64,000 nucleotides of DNA from Paenibacillus polymyxa M1 (GTDB lineage Bacteria > Bacillota > Bacilli > Paenibacillales > Paenibacillaceae): positions 3,940,501-4,004,500 of the forward strand of contig NC_017542.1 of the NCBI RefSeq assembly GCF_000237325.1, in the 5' to 3' direction. Positions 16,554 to 26,500 of the stretch are shown here, in pieces (position 1 is the stretch's first letter; each line of letters opens with the position of its first letter). The position numbers were made by a program, and so were the translations under genes. A model generated the notes under the pieces. That model was not told the origin of the DNA and did no database searches. It saw nothing but the letters and a program-made list of their open reading frames with translations.

Positions 16554-17897
16554 TTAATACCAGTTTCCCTTACTAACTTCCTCTATTATAGATTTAACCC
16601 CTTGATCAATTTGGTCTGGCTGTGCACGCGAGATACTTATGCGCAAAAATTTTTCTTGTTCCCTGTAGCTTGATAAATAAAAGCCTTTGCCAGCTACAAC
16701 CTGGATGTTTCTGGCGTTAAGGCTGTGTACCAAACGTTCCAAATTCACCGTCCTCGGCAGCTTAAACTGCGTATAAACGCCTGAGGTTGCAGCTGGAGTT
16801 TGGATGTACCCAGTCTGATTGTATCGCTCCACCGCCTTGTTCAAAATACGAACGCGCTCCGAATATAGTTTGGATATCGTGTGTTTATGGCGTTCATACA
16901 TTCCATTTTTAATATAGATATCAAGTGCTGCCTGAGACAAAATCGATGTGTCAACATATCTTTTATAGCTACTGAACGTCCTTAATAGGCTTTCTGGCAG
17001 TACCGCAACCCCTAATCGCAAGCCAGGGAAAATGATTTTGGAGAAGCTTTTCAAGTAAATAGTATGCTCTGTCTGATCGTATGCATAAATGGGATCAACA
17101 AGATGATCAACTCCCAAATCAGCCATATAGTCATCTTCTACGATGTACACATCATATTTGGCGGCCAAGGCAGCTATCGTTTTTCGTTCCTCCATGTTAT
17201 ATGAGATACCTAGAGGATTATGATACCTTGACATCGTATAAAAAAATTTGATGTTCTCCTGCTTAAATTGATTCTCCAACTCATGAAAATCCAGACCTTC
17301 CGCTGTCCGTGCAATCGTATTGACGGGTATGCTCTCTTCCTCCAAAAAACGCAAATAAATATTGTAGCTGGGCTGCTCGACCAAAATCTTTTCTTTGCCA
17401 TTGGGAAACGACATTTTTGCGAGTATCTCTAATGCCTGTTGAACACCTGAAGTAACGATAATCCGATCTGTTTTTGCAAATACCTGAGTATCAGCCAAAT
17501 GGGAGACGAGCGTATGTCGTAATGTTTCCAATCCTTGCGAATCCCCGTAAGTGAACAGATGATATTTGTAGGTATCAATAGCCTGATTTAGACAATGCTG
17601 AAAATCCAGATAGGGAAAAACATTTAAATCCGGGGATGCTGAAGCAAAATCAACGCAGTCTGAAATATCGCTATGGTGTACGTCGCTGGGATTTTCCACT
17701 ACATAGTATCCGCTTTGCGGTATGGAATAAATGGCATGCTTCCTTTCAAGTTCAGCATAAGCTCGCAGAATTGTACTTTTGCTGCACTTGTATAGCTCCG
17801 AAGCATCACGGACCGATGGTAGCTTGTAACCAGATCTATATTGTCCCTCGCGAATTTTAAGCTCTATATCTAATAAAATCGAAACATATTTTTTCAC
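16554..17897 (-). CDS. MocR/GabR-type regulator: GntR DNA-binding domain fused to a class I aminotransferase fold
   Basis: 447 aa. The N-terminal winged helix-turn-helix of the GntR family (KLPSVRDASELYKCSKSTIL, about residues 25-44) is fused to a PLP-dependent aminotransferase-like domain (about 85-447), with the PLP-lysine region LKSFSKIIFPGLRLG. Such regulators sense PLP or amino-acid derivatives. The start is GTG at 17897, with AGGAGG 5 nt upstream. Most MocR genes face their target gene; here no divergent gene exists, so the target is not visible, and autoregulation through the upstream repeats is possible. Confidence 0.9.
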   Translation of the reverse strand: MKKYVSILLDIELKIREGQYRSGYKLPSVRDASELYKCSKSTILRAYAELERKHAIYSIPQSGYYVVENPSDVHHSDISDCVDFASASPDLNVFPYLDFQHCLNQAIDTYKYHLFTYGDSQGLETLRHTLVSHLADTQVFAKTDRIIVTSGVQQALEILAKMSFPNGKEKILVEQPSYNIYLRFLEEESIPVNTIARTAEGLDFHELENQFKQENIKFFYTMSRYHNPLGISYNMEERKTIAALAAKYDVYIVEDDYMADLGVDHLVDPIYAYDQTEHTIYLKSFSKIIFPGLRLGVAVLPESLLRTFSSYKRYVDTSILSQAALDIYIKNGMYERHKHTISKLYSERVRILNKAVERYNQTGYIQTPAATSGVYTQFKLPRTVNLERLVHSLNARNIQVVAGKGFYLSSYREQEKFLRISISRAQPDQIDQGVKSIIEEVSKGNWY

Positions 17898-17913
17898 GAT
17901 ATCCTCCTGCCTG

Positions 17914-18028
17914 TTCTGTACATCCTTTTACATGCTTATTCCTTCTTATGTTTCTGTACATGCTTGATGTTAACATGGTTTATAGATAAACAGGATACCT
18001 CTTTTCATTAAACTGTACCCATACAGTT
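17914..18028. promoter_or_regulatory. candidate operator region of the MocR-type gene
   Basis: Two direct copies of TTCTGTACAT (17914-17923 and 17952-17961, 38 bp apart), followed by an inverted repeat AACTGTA-CCCA-TACAGTT (18011-18028). All three share the core CTGTAC. MocR regulators commonly bind spaced direct repeats, so these are good operator candidates. Binding is inferred. Confidence 0.5.
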
Positions 18029-18103
18029 GTCATCCATTAATCATTGTAACCTCGCCAAAGGCTGTAACCTTATAGCTCATTTGCATATTGAGACGGTAGA
18101 TGT

Positions 18104-18142
18104 GAAAAAGAGGCTGTTTCTTCATACTGGAAGAAACAGCCT
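18104..18142 (-). terminator. intrinsic terminator after the Pro/Tyr-rich gene
   Basis: Perfect 13-bp inverted repeat AGGCTGTTTCTTC / GAAGAAACAGCCT with a 6-nt loop, followed on the minus strand by CTTTTTC. It lies about 100 nt downstream of the stop at 18246. Confidence 0.8.
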
Positions 18143-18245
18143 TACTTAGTGATGATGTATGGATACGCCTATCTAGCCACTTGTACTGTACAAGAGCTGT
18201 AGGCGGGAGAGAGTATACGATGGTTAGGCAACGAAGGAGATCGGA

Positions 18246-18659
18246 TTAGTAGTAAGGCAGTAAGCTAATCGCTGTCAACGCAGCAAGCGGCAGAATCAAA
18301 CGATTAAAGCGGCGACGTCCATATGGGAATCCGTACGCATAGGCGGGTACTGGGACCGGGTAAGGGTACGGATAAGGATACGGAGGGTACGGAGGATAAG
18401 ATGCATAGCCGCCATAAGCACGAGAGCCGCATCCACAATTGTTAGGCGGATAGGGGAGATTAACATTTTCCATTTCTTCTCCACCCATAGGAACAGCTAA
18501 GTATATCTTTTCATCATCCACATGCTCTACAATTCCGTCATACATTGTCCCGTCCTTTACCCATACGCATACATAACGATGCATATGCTGTTGACATAGT
18601 GTTTTAGCATCCATCTGTTGCGATGCTGTAACATTTTCGGTTGTCATGCTTTTTTCCAT
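18246..18659 (-). CDS. small Pro/Tyr-rich protein with an SM-like N-terminal part, unknown function
   Basis: 137 aa. Residues about 25-57 (RYVCVWVKDGTMYDGIVEHV, then DDEKIYLAVP) look like a small beta-barrel of the LSm or SH3 type. This is followed by a Pro/Tyr/Gly-rich stretch (YPPYPPYPYPYPYPVPVP), an Arg patch and a hydrophobic C-terminus (LILPLAALTAISLLPYY). Similar proteins in spore formers are often spore- or surface-associated, but I do not recognise a named family. The strong AGGAGG is 9 nt before the ATG at 18659. It is a single-gene unit between an unusual structured leader (18751-18845) and a terminator. Confidence 0.8.
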   Translation of the reverse strand: MEKSMTTENVTASQQMDAKTLCQQHMHRYVCVWVKDGTMYDGIVEHVDDEKIYLAVPMGGEEMENVNLPYPPNNCGCGSRAYGGYASYPPYPPYPYPYPYPVPVPAYAYGFPYGRRRFNRLILPLAALTAISLLPYY

Positions 18660-18750
18660 GGTTGTTTCCTCCTAGGCTCTTGCATGTATACCGTATGTTA
18701 TTCAAAAACGGGCTATGTGCTACATCAAATTGGGCGAATTCCGGCTTACA

Positions 18751-18845
18751 AAAAAAAGAAGCACCCCGGGAGCTCTTGGCAGAGCCCCTCTGAACGGACG
18801 TATGACGGGAAGATTTCTTCCGCAGCATACGTCCGCCGGGGTGCT
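18751..18845 (-). terminator. branched (three-way-junction) hairpin with U-tract, terminator or structured leader
   Basis: On the minus strand, the outer stem AGCACCCCGG / CCGGGGTGCT encloses two further stems. These are CGGACGTATG / CATACGTCCG (with an inner GGAAGA/TCTTCC-type stem) and GAGGGGCTCT / AGAGCTC. The structure is followed by TTCTTTTTTTTT. It lies after the sbcC stop (18921) and about 90 nt before the next gene start (18659). It could be the sbcC terminator or, with the promoter-like TATAAT at 18878-18873, a leader structure for the 18246-18659 gene. Confidence 0.7.
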
Positions 18846-18920
18846 GTATGATTAACTTGTCGGCTTAGCTGTATTATAACAACAGTTTGAAACTGTATCT
18901 GTGATCCGTATCACATTGTT

Positions 18921-21900
18921 TCAAAATGTTTCCATAACCACACGAGAGCCTCCACCAGTCTGCTCTGCGGGAAGAACAACTAGCTTGCGTGGGAGCCGGG
19001 CCCGCAATTCAGGCACATGACTAATCACACCAACAGATAATTGATCGTGATGCAGCTTTTCTAGCGAGGTAATCACTGTGTCAAGCAGTTCAGGGTCCAA
19101 CGTTCCAAAGCCTTCATCCAGAAAGAAAAATTGAAGAGGGTATTGGCCTCGCAATTGAATTTGAGCTGACAGCGCAAGCGCAAGCGACAAAGAGGTCAGG
19201 AACGTTTCGCCGCCGGACAAGGTCGATACCGGACGTTTGACTCCACCGTTGGCATCATCACTAATAACAAAACCACCGCTGGAATCTACTTCTAGCGCAT
19301 AGCGCTGCTTAGTCAGAAAACGCAGGCGGCGTGAAGCAGATTGGCTGACCTGCATGAGCTGCTCTTCGGCAATATATTCAACGAAGGCATTACCTCGAAA
19401 AACAGACTGGAGCTTGGACATTTTTTCCGCCTCGCTACGCAGATGCAAACGATTGGACTCCAGCTCCATCCAGCGGACGTGCCGACGCTGCAAGTCCTCT
19501 AAATCACGCTCAGCCTTGGCGCGATTCTGAAGCGCCTCTTCGTCGCGTGCACGGCAATCACGCAGCCTCGCAGTGGTCGTTTCCCACTGTTCCTCTGTTA
19601 CTGTTGCTCCATTCAACTGCTCTTCGACATGCTTTAAGCGGGAAGACAGCTCCTTCTCCCGTTCTCGGTGCAAACTCACTTCACGCTCATAACGTGCAGC
19701 TTCTTCCGGTCCCAAGCAGCATTCCATGACCTCTGCTTCCGTAGCAAAAGAGGAAGCTTCCAGACGGATACCCCAACGGGATTCTGCCGTCTGCCGTCTT
19801 TCTTCTGCCGAGTCGGAGGCCTGTCGCGCTATCAATGAAGCATGAACGGCCTGCTGCTTACGTTCTTCCGCTTCGGTACGGCGGCGTGCAGCGGCTTCGG
19901 CTCCGTTTTTCAGTCCCAACAAGCGTGAGGTCGCTTCTTCCAGCAATGAGGCTGCTTGGCCTTCTCCAACCCACTTTCGGAGCTGTTCTTGCTTTTCACG
20001 CAGCAAATCATCTTTACTTTGCAGCCCTGTACGACGGGCAATAATGATTTTGTCCTCCTCGATGATGCTTTGCTGTATCTGCTGTACACGCGCTGCCTTT
20101 TCTTCAAGGAAGGTCACGCTCATCTCCAGCCGGGATCGTAACTCCTCCGCACGCCGGTCGCGCTCCTGCATAGCGCGATAACGCTCCGCAGCTTGGTCGG
20201 GGCCGACATCCGGCAGCTGCGTCGCCCATTCGGCGCGTAGCCCCTCGCTGCGCGTGGTGCATGCCTCACGCTTGCTGCGCGCCTGCGCCAGTGCTGCAAC
20301 CGCCGCCTCCTGCTCGGCGGCTGCACGGATACGCCGCTGCTGTCCGGCGGCGTCCGCCTCACGCAGTGCCTGTGCCTCGGCAGGCAGCGTATGCGCACGA
20401 GCTGCCAGCTCACCCGCAGCACGCTCCAGCGCTGTACAGCGCTCCGCCCATACGGCGACACCGCGAGGCATAGCAGCCGCAGGCGTAAAAGGCTCGCCTG
20501 TGGCGGCAGCACCGCTGTCTGCGGCGGCGGGCTGCGCCAGCAGGCTGCGCTGCTCGTGCAACTGCTGGCGCAGCGTGAGGCGCAGCTCCTGTAGGCCGAG
20601 CCGCAGGCGATGCAGCTCATCCGGCGCAGAGGAATCCGCGCCATGGGCCGCAACAGCAGCAGGCGCGGGGTGATGCAGAGAGCCACACACTGCGCATGGC
20701 TCTCCTTCACGCAGCTCGGCAGCGAGGTGCTGCGCGAGACGTCCGAGCTCCTCGGCACGGAGCTCGTGACGCAGCTGCTCCTCCTCGGCAGCCAGTGCCG
20801 ACACGTCGGCTGTAATTTCCGCCTCCAGCGCCAGCAACGCCTCAATGCCTTCAGCCACTTGTGCAGCAAGAATAGAACGCCGTGCCTCCGTCTCCTGTGT
20901 CTCCTGCTCCATTAGCTTTAAACGTTCGTCTGCTAGCGCAAGCCGTTTCTCCTGAGTGGAATACTCCTGTTCAGCTTCACGCCATTGCTCATTCGCTGTC
21001 TCCAGCTGTTGCAGCCGCTGCACAGCCTCTTGTAGCATACGCCGCTCATCTGCCCGCACTTCATTTTGCTTCAACTCCTGTTGAAGCTCCTGCTGCCGCT
21101 TCAAACCTCGTGTCTGTAACTCTTGTTCCTTTACGAGACCTGCGGCATGCTCAGCAAGGGTTTGTTCGCTATGCGCCAGCTCGACCGCCAAACGTTCCCG
21201 TTCAGTCCGCAGCACTTCCGTATCACGTTCCAGTTGAAGTGCCTGCTCCAGTTGGTCGATCCGAAGCAACAGCTTTGGTTCTTCCGCACTGAGTGCTTGC
21301 CGAGCCTGCTCGTCTGCTTGCACAGATACAAGCGCCGCCTCCGCTGCGGAGGCAGCCAGGACTGCCATTTGTTCAGCATTCTTCTGTCGTTTTTCTGCTT
21401 CGACAACGGCTTCTTTCCAATCCGTCAGTGCAGGCAGCAACGCCTCCGCTGCAGATGCTTGTCGCAGCTTACGCTCCAGCAAAGCAATGCCTGGTTCCTG
21501 TCTTGCCATCTCCTCCAGCTCGTTCACTCTTTGGCGAAGCTCGATGACCAGTTCCCGTGTTTTGTTCAGCGCCTCCGCTTCCCGTGAAACACGCTCTAGC
21601 TCGCGGCGCGAAGCCTCTGCATGGTCAATCGCTTCTTTAAGACGCAGCTTTACAAGCTCAAGCGCTTCAGCACTCGCATCCCCCAGCCCTTGCTGCTCCG
21701 CTTCCAACGATTTCAGGGCGATGTCGTTGTCCTTCACACGGCGGCTCAGCTTCTGTGTAAGTTGATCTCCGTACTTCTCCAGATGGAACAAACGCTGCAG
21801 CATCTGTCTGCGTTCACTGCCCTTTAAGGATAAAAACTCCGCAAACTTTCCCTGCGGTAGTACGACAGCGCGCGTAAAATCGTCCATTTTCAAGCCGATA

Positions 21901-22310
21901 TACTCCTCCACACAGCGTGTCACATCCTGTACCTTGTCGGCAAGCACTTCCTCGCCGTCTTCTGTATACGCAATAAAACGGCTAAGCGTATTATTAACCG
22001 ATACGCCTCCTGCACGTTTGAAACGTCGTTCTACACGGTAACGGCGAGGTCCTTGAGCTGACATTAATTCAAACGTAAATGCTACAGCCAACGTATCCTC
22101 GGCATGATTCATAATGCCTTGTGTACCATTCACCGCCCGCTCCACTTTACCGTACATAGCCAATGTAATGGCATCCAGCAACGTTGATTTACCACTACCC
22201 GTTGGACCAAAAATTCCGAACAGTCCCGTTTCGGTCAAATCGTCAAAGCGAATTTCCTGCGACTCCCGGTAGCTTTGCAATCCTGCCAGTTTCAGAAGGA
22301 TCGGCTTCAT
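18921..22310 (-). CDS. sbcC: exonuclease subunit SbcC (SMC-like ATPase)
   Basis: Large subunit of the SbcCD (Mre11-Rad50 type) nuclease, which opens DNA hairpins and processes blocked ends. 1129 aa. The N-terminal Walker A is FGPTGSGKSTLLDAI (about residues 34-48). Long coiled coils flank the zinc-hook motif CAVC (near residue 540). The C-terminal signature STLSGGETF and Walker B LQFFFLDEGFGTLD complete the ATPase head. The start ATG overlaps the sbcD stop (ATGA). The middle third, around 20160-20880, is much richer in G+C and Ala than the rest. Confidence 0.95.
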   Translation of the reverse strand: MKPILLKLAGLQSYRESQEIRFDDLTETGLFGIFGPTGSGKSTLLDAITLAMYGKVERAVNGTQGIMNHAEDTLAVAFTFELMSAQGPRRYRVERRFKRAGGVSVNNTLSRFIAYTEDGEEVLADKVQDVTRCVEEYIGLKMDDFTRAVVLPQGKFAEFLSLKGSERRQMLQRLFHLEKYGDQLTQKLSRRVKDNDIALKSLEAEQQGLGDASAEALELVKLRLKEAIDHAEASRRELERVSREAEALNKTRELVIELRQRVNELEEMARQEPGIALLERKLRQASAAEALLPALTDWKEAVVEAEKRQKNAEQMAVLAASAAEAALVSVQADEQARQALSAEEPKLLLRIDQLEQALQLERDTEVLRTERERLAVELAHSEQTLAEHAAGLVKEQELQTRGLKRQQELQQELKQNEVRADERRMLQEAVQRLQQLETANEQWREAEQEYSTQEKRLALADERLKLMEQETQETEARRSILAAQVAEGIEALLALEAEITADVSALAAEEEQLRHELRAEELGRLAQHLAAELREGEPCAVCGSLHHPAPAAVAAHGADSSAPDELHRLRLGLQELRLTLRQQLHEQRSLLAQPAAADSGAAATGEPFTPAAAMPRGVAVWAERCTALERAAGELAARAHTLPAEAQALREADAAGQQRRIRAAAEQEAAVAALAQARSKREACTTRSEGLRAEWATQLPDVGPDQAAERYRAMQERDRRAEELRSRLEMSVTFLEEKAARVQQIQQSIIEEDKIIIARRTGLQSKDDLLREKQEQLRKWVGEGQAASLLEEATSRLLGLKNGAEAAARRRTEAEERKQQAVHASLIARQASDSAEERRQTAESRWGIRLEASSFATEAEVMECCLGPEEAARYEREVSLHREREKELSSRLKHVEEQLNGATVTEEQWETTTARLRDCRARDEEALQNRAKAERDLEDLQRRHVRWMELESNRLHLRSEAEKMSKLQSVFRGNAFVEYIAEEQLMQVSQSASRRLRFLTKQRYALEVDSSGGFVISDDANGGVKRPVSTLSGGETFLTSLSLALALSAQIQLRGQYPLQFFFLDEGFGTLDPELLDTVITSLEKLHHDQLSVGVISHVPELRARLPRKLVVLPAEQTGGGSRVVMETF

Positions 22311-23491
22311 ACCTCATCCTCCTCAGCTTGGTCTCTTGCATCATCCTGTTCTACCAATTCCAGAAACAACTGTACTAATCCGTCATCCGGCTGTGCTCCG
22401 CCCGTCTGTCGTTGGTAAAACGCCCGGAACAGCTCATGAACCGGCAGTTCTGAACGTTGCTGTTCCAACTGTGCCGCAGCCATTTCTGGGTACACGGGGC
22501 GAATATGAATGATGCCTTCACGGCTTTTGCGCAACCGTTGAATATCTCCCATTGACATCGCTTCATCCAGCGTAATTTCCAGGTCAATAAAGGCATCAGC
22601 ATCCAGTCCTTCGTCCAGCCAGCGATATACCTCTTCCAGACCTCCCCGTGCTCGCCACCTCACTAATGGGCGTCCACTGGTAATATACAATTCCTCAACC
22701 TGTGCTGGCTTGCCGGCAATCACGTCAATTAACGTAACCGATTTGGCTTGTCCAGCTTCGGAAAAGCTATAAGCCAGCGGAGAGCCACTATAACGCATCA
22801 GCCCATCGCCCTTCACATATTGGGGACGATGCAAATGACCCAGAGCCGTATACTGCGCTCCAATGCTCAAAGCAGACGGATCTACGGTATAAGCTCCCCC
22901 GACCTGAATCGGGCGTTCCGAATCCGACTCCAGCCCGCCAAGCACATAAATATGGCTCATCGACAAATTAACAGTATCGGGCTGAAACGCTGTACCTAGC
23001 TGCGACATCAGCATTCCTACACGGCGGCTATATGCCTCGCGTAGTATGGTTTCATCCCCGTCTTCAGACAATAGCTCATTCAGACGAGACTCGGAGGGAT
23101 AAGGCAAGGCCGCAATACATGCCATTTCGCCCGTTCGCGGTGTACGAACGTGTACTGCTTCCCCATGAGGCAGTCCCAGCAATGTAATTCCACGCCCGCT
23201 CACCAGCGGGGTGACCGAGGCTACCCTTTCCGGCTGATCATGATTGCCGGCAATGACGACGAGCGGTCTTCCTCCAGCCGTAAGACGCGCAGATGCTTCA
23301 TAAAACAATTGCTCTGCGGCGGCCGAAGGATTGACTGAGTCGTACACATCTCCAGCCATCATAATCAAATCAGCCTGCTGGTCGTCAGCCATTTTCACTA
23401 ATTCTTCCAAAAACGCCTCCTGCTCCTTCAGGCGGCTTCGCCCTTCCAACGTGCGACCCAAATGCCAATCACCTGTATGCAAAATCCGCAT
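22307..23491 (-). CDS. sbcD: exonuclease subunit SbcD
   Basis: Mre11-type metallophosphoesterase subunit of SbcCD, 394 aa. The metal-binding motifs are in order: DWHLG (residues 7-11), AGDVYDS (about 46), GNHDQP (about 81) and a C-terminal GHLHRPQ (about 218). The ribosome-binding site GGAGAGGGGG precedes the ATG. It overlaps sbcC by 4 nt and follows addA by 30 nt, so addB-addA-sbcD-sbcC looks like one double-strand break processing operon. Confidence 0.95.
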   Translation of the reverse strand: MRILHTGDWHLGRTLEGRSRLKEQEAFLEELVKMADDQQADLIMMAGDVYDSVNPSAAAEQLFYEASARLTAGGRPLVVIAGNHDQPERVASVTPLVSGRGITLLGLPHGEAVHVRTPRTGEMACIAALPYPSESRLNELLSEDGDETILREAYSRRVGMLMSQLGTAFQPDTVNLSMSHIYVLGGLESDSERPIQVGGAYTVDPSALSIGAQYTALGHLHRPQYVKGDGLMRYSGSPLAYSFSEAGQAKSVTLIDVIAGKPAQVEELYITSGRPLVRWRARGGLEEVYRWLDEGLDADAFIDLEITLDEAMSMGDIQRLRKSREGIIHIRPVYPEMAAAQLEQQRSELPVHELFRAFYQRQTGGAQPDDGLVQLFLELVEQDDARDQAEEDEV

Positions 23492-23521
23492 GCTATTCCC
23501 CCTCTCCTTATCTATATATAA

Positions 23522-26500
23522 CTACAACCGCACACTCTCTTCAGCTTCTATAAAATACAACCATTTCTCAGCAACCTTATTGCCTGTAATCTCTTCAATC
23601 ACACGGGCATACAGCTCCAATTGAAAACGATATTGGTCCGTTAAATGTGACAGCGTACGATATTCGGAGACCCGGTCTGTTTTATAATCCAGCAGCACCA
23701 GTCCTTCGGGAGTTTCGAACAGACAATCAATGATCCCGTTCATCAGCACTTTATCGTCCTGCCCGCCTTCCGTAACTGTCTTCTGTTCTGGCAGCATCAC
23801 AGGTAAACTGTGATTCCAGTAATCGGTTGCCCGCATGGTATAAGTAAACGGAAGCTCACGCTGAATACGGGATGAACGCAACATTCTGCTCCCCAGCTCA
23901 CTTGAGAAAAATCTTAATATTTTATCCGTATCCAGCGCCTCTGCATGAACATCCAGTAAAATGCGTTGATTCAGCAAACGAGCCTTTGTTTCCTCAATAA
24001 TTTCAGCGCTCATTACTCCATCTAAGGGCAGATGCAGCATCAACGTATGATAGACCGTTCCTCGTTCCGTAGGAGTCAGTCGCTGATTCCCCATAAACTT
24101 AGGTCTGCGCAAGTGTAATTGACTGCCCCCAGTGTCAGAATTTTCACAATCTTCTGGTAAGTCTGCTTGTTGGGAGATAGAAGATAGATTCAGCCAATCG
24201 TCCGATCCAATCTCCTGCATCTCCAGCCATCTTTTCATCTCTGTGACCGATGTATTGGCTGCTGTCTTGCCCGCCCGTTCATACGGGTAGGTCCAAGAAA
24301 GAGCCGCAGCAATATCCGTTTCACTTTCTTCGTCTAATTCGATTAGCTCAACATTTCTCAGTGCTTCAGTTTTCTTTTGGCGTTCTTCGGCCGATACCTC
24401 TTCTTCACGATCCGAGTTCACACGAGAGCCAGAAAGTGTTTCTGAGGCTACGATTTTAAATAACCAATCTGCCCCCGGCATGTGTTCCAGTCTGTGATAG
24501 TCCCCCTCCTGATCCCCTGCCGCTTTCCTCAGCGAAGTTGCAGAAGGATGCCGAATCAATGCAGGACCTACCCAGTCCAGATAGCTGCGACCTGCCGCCA
24601 GTATATAGTCTGGTAATACTGTTTCCGTATGCTCCTTGGCACGCGCCCAACCCGCTGCGCGGGAAGCGAGATCCTTCACGGTTCCGGTCATAATCAGCTT
24701 TTCACGCGGACGCGTAAGCGCTACGTATAGCACACGCATTTCTTCAGCCAACAGCTCCAGCTGTGAGCGTCGACGGATCGCTAAATTAGGCAGCGTAGGG
24801 TAGCTGACACGGTTTTGTTCCTCCACATATTTAGGACCAAATCCCAACTCCTTGTGCATTAGAAACGGCGCATTCAGATCCTGCTGATTAAACATTTTTG
24901 CCGTCCCCGCAATAAACACAACAGGAAATTCAAGTCCTTTACTTTTATGAATGGTCATAATGCGGACAGCCTGATCGGGTTCAGTCCCCCCACTGATCGA
25001 TCCTAAATCACCGCCCCGCTCCCGCAGACGGGAAATAAAGGTCAGGAATCGGAACAAGCCACGGTTGGACGTAGAAGTCTCATACTGTCTCGCTCGGTCA
25101 TATAAGGCCCGTAGGTTGCTTTGACGCTGTGAGCCGCCAGGCAATCCACCCACCCAATCTAGATATCCTGTTTCCTCCAGCACATTCCAAATCAATGCAC
25201 TTAAGCTGCCTTGTCTGGCTTCCTGCCGCCATGCGTCCAAATTACGCAAAAATGAGCGTAGTCGGGCAGACAACGTATTGCCGTCGTCCCTATGGACAGA
25301 GTGGGGTGGAGATAGCGAGTCCTCAGTGAAAAGATCCATCTCCAATACGTCAGCAGAGGTCCCTTTTACGCTCTGATCGACTTGTTCAGTCTCTGCTGCC
25401 GCCAGCAATGCATCATAAAATAATCCATCCGGCTTCTCTAGCCGAATTTGTGCCAGTTCATCTTCGGTCAAGCCGACAATTGGCGAACGAAGCACGGATG
25501 CAAGCGGGATGTCCTGCTGCGGATTATCAATAATGTGCAGGAGGGACAACATCACTTCAACTTCCGTTGCCTTAAAAAAGCCTGTCGTCTGCTCTCCAGA
25601 GGCTGGAATGCCCTCAAGCCGCAGTTCCTCGACAATTAAGGGAGCCCATACGCTTGCTGAACGAAGCAAAATGACAATATCACCGTAGACTGCTGGACGC
25701 ATCGCTTTTAATCCCCTATCGTAAATCAACAGTGGTTGTCCAGTATCTCCAGTCAGCTCCTTAATCCGTTGCGCGATCGCACGAGCCTCCAACTGTGCCG
25801 TTTCGAGCTCCGCAAGCTCGGCCAGCTCACTTTCCTGTAAAGCCGATTCGTCCCCCATTTCAGGTAGCTCCAAAGTCTCGGAAAGACCACGTCCACCTTT
25901 ATCAACTAACAGCAGCTCAGGTGCGTATGCAGACGCAGCTTCCTGCTCTGTCTTCTCGGGATAGGACGCGCCGTGCACCAGCCATGCTCGTTCATCGTAT
26001 TCAATTTCCGCTACATCCACACTCATAATCTGGCGGAACACCAAATTAACCGCATCGACAACTTCCTCCCGACTGCGAAAATTACGCGCCAGATCAATCA
26101 AAAAGCCATCTTCCTGCTCCTGCATACCGTACCGTTGATACTTATTCAAAAACAGCCCTGGCTCGGCCAGTCGAAACCGATAAATACTCTGTTTCACGTC
26201 TCCCACCATAAAACGGTTACCCGGTTCCTCGCGTGATACCAGTCTAACGATATCTTCCTGTACGGTATTCGTATCTTGATACTCATCCAGCAACACCTCG
26301 TCGAACTGTGCCTTGTATTCAAGTGCAGCATCGGAAGGGAGCAGCTTGTACGGAGTGGAGTCGGGATGTCTTAATATTTTGAGACAATAATGCTCCAAAT
26401 CCCCGAAATCCACCAGTCCTTTTGACTGCTTGTGCTGTTGAAATCGTTCCCCGAAAGCAATCACGGTCTCCACCAGTTCGTCCATCAGAGGAGCCGTCGC

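Noticed and set aside
20120..20869. 249-codon and other frames in the middle of sbcC
   Set aside because: They come from the GC-rich composition, which removes stop codons; sbcC itself is continuous here.
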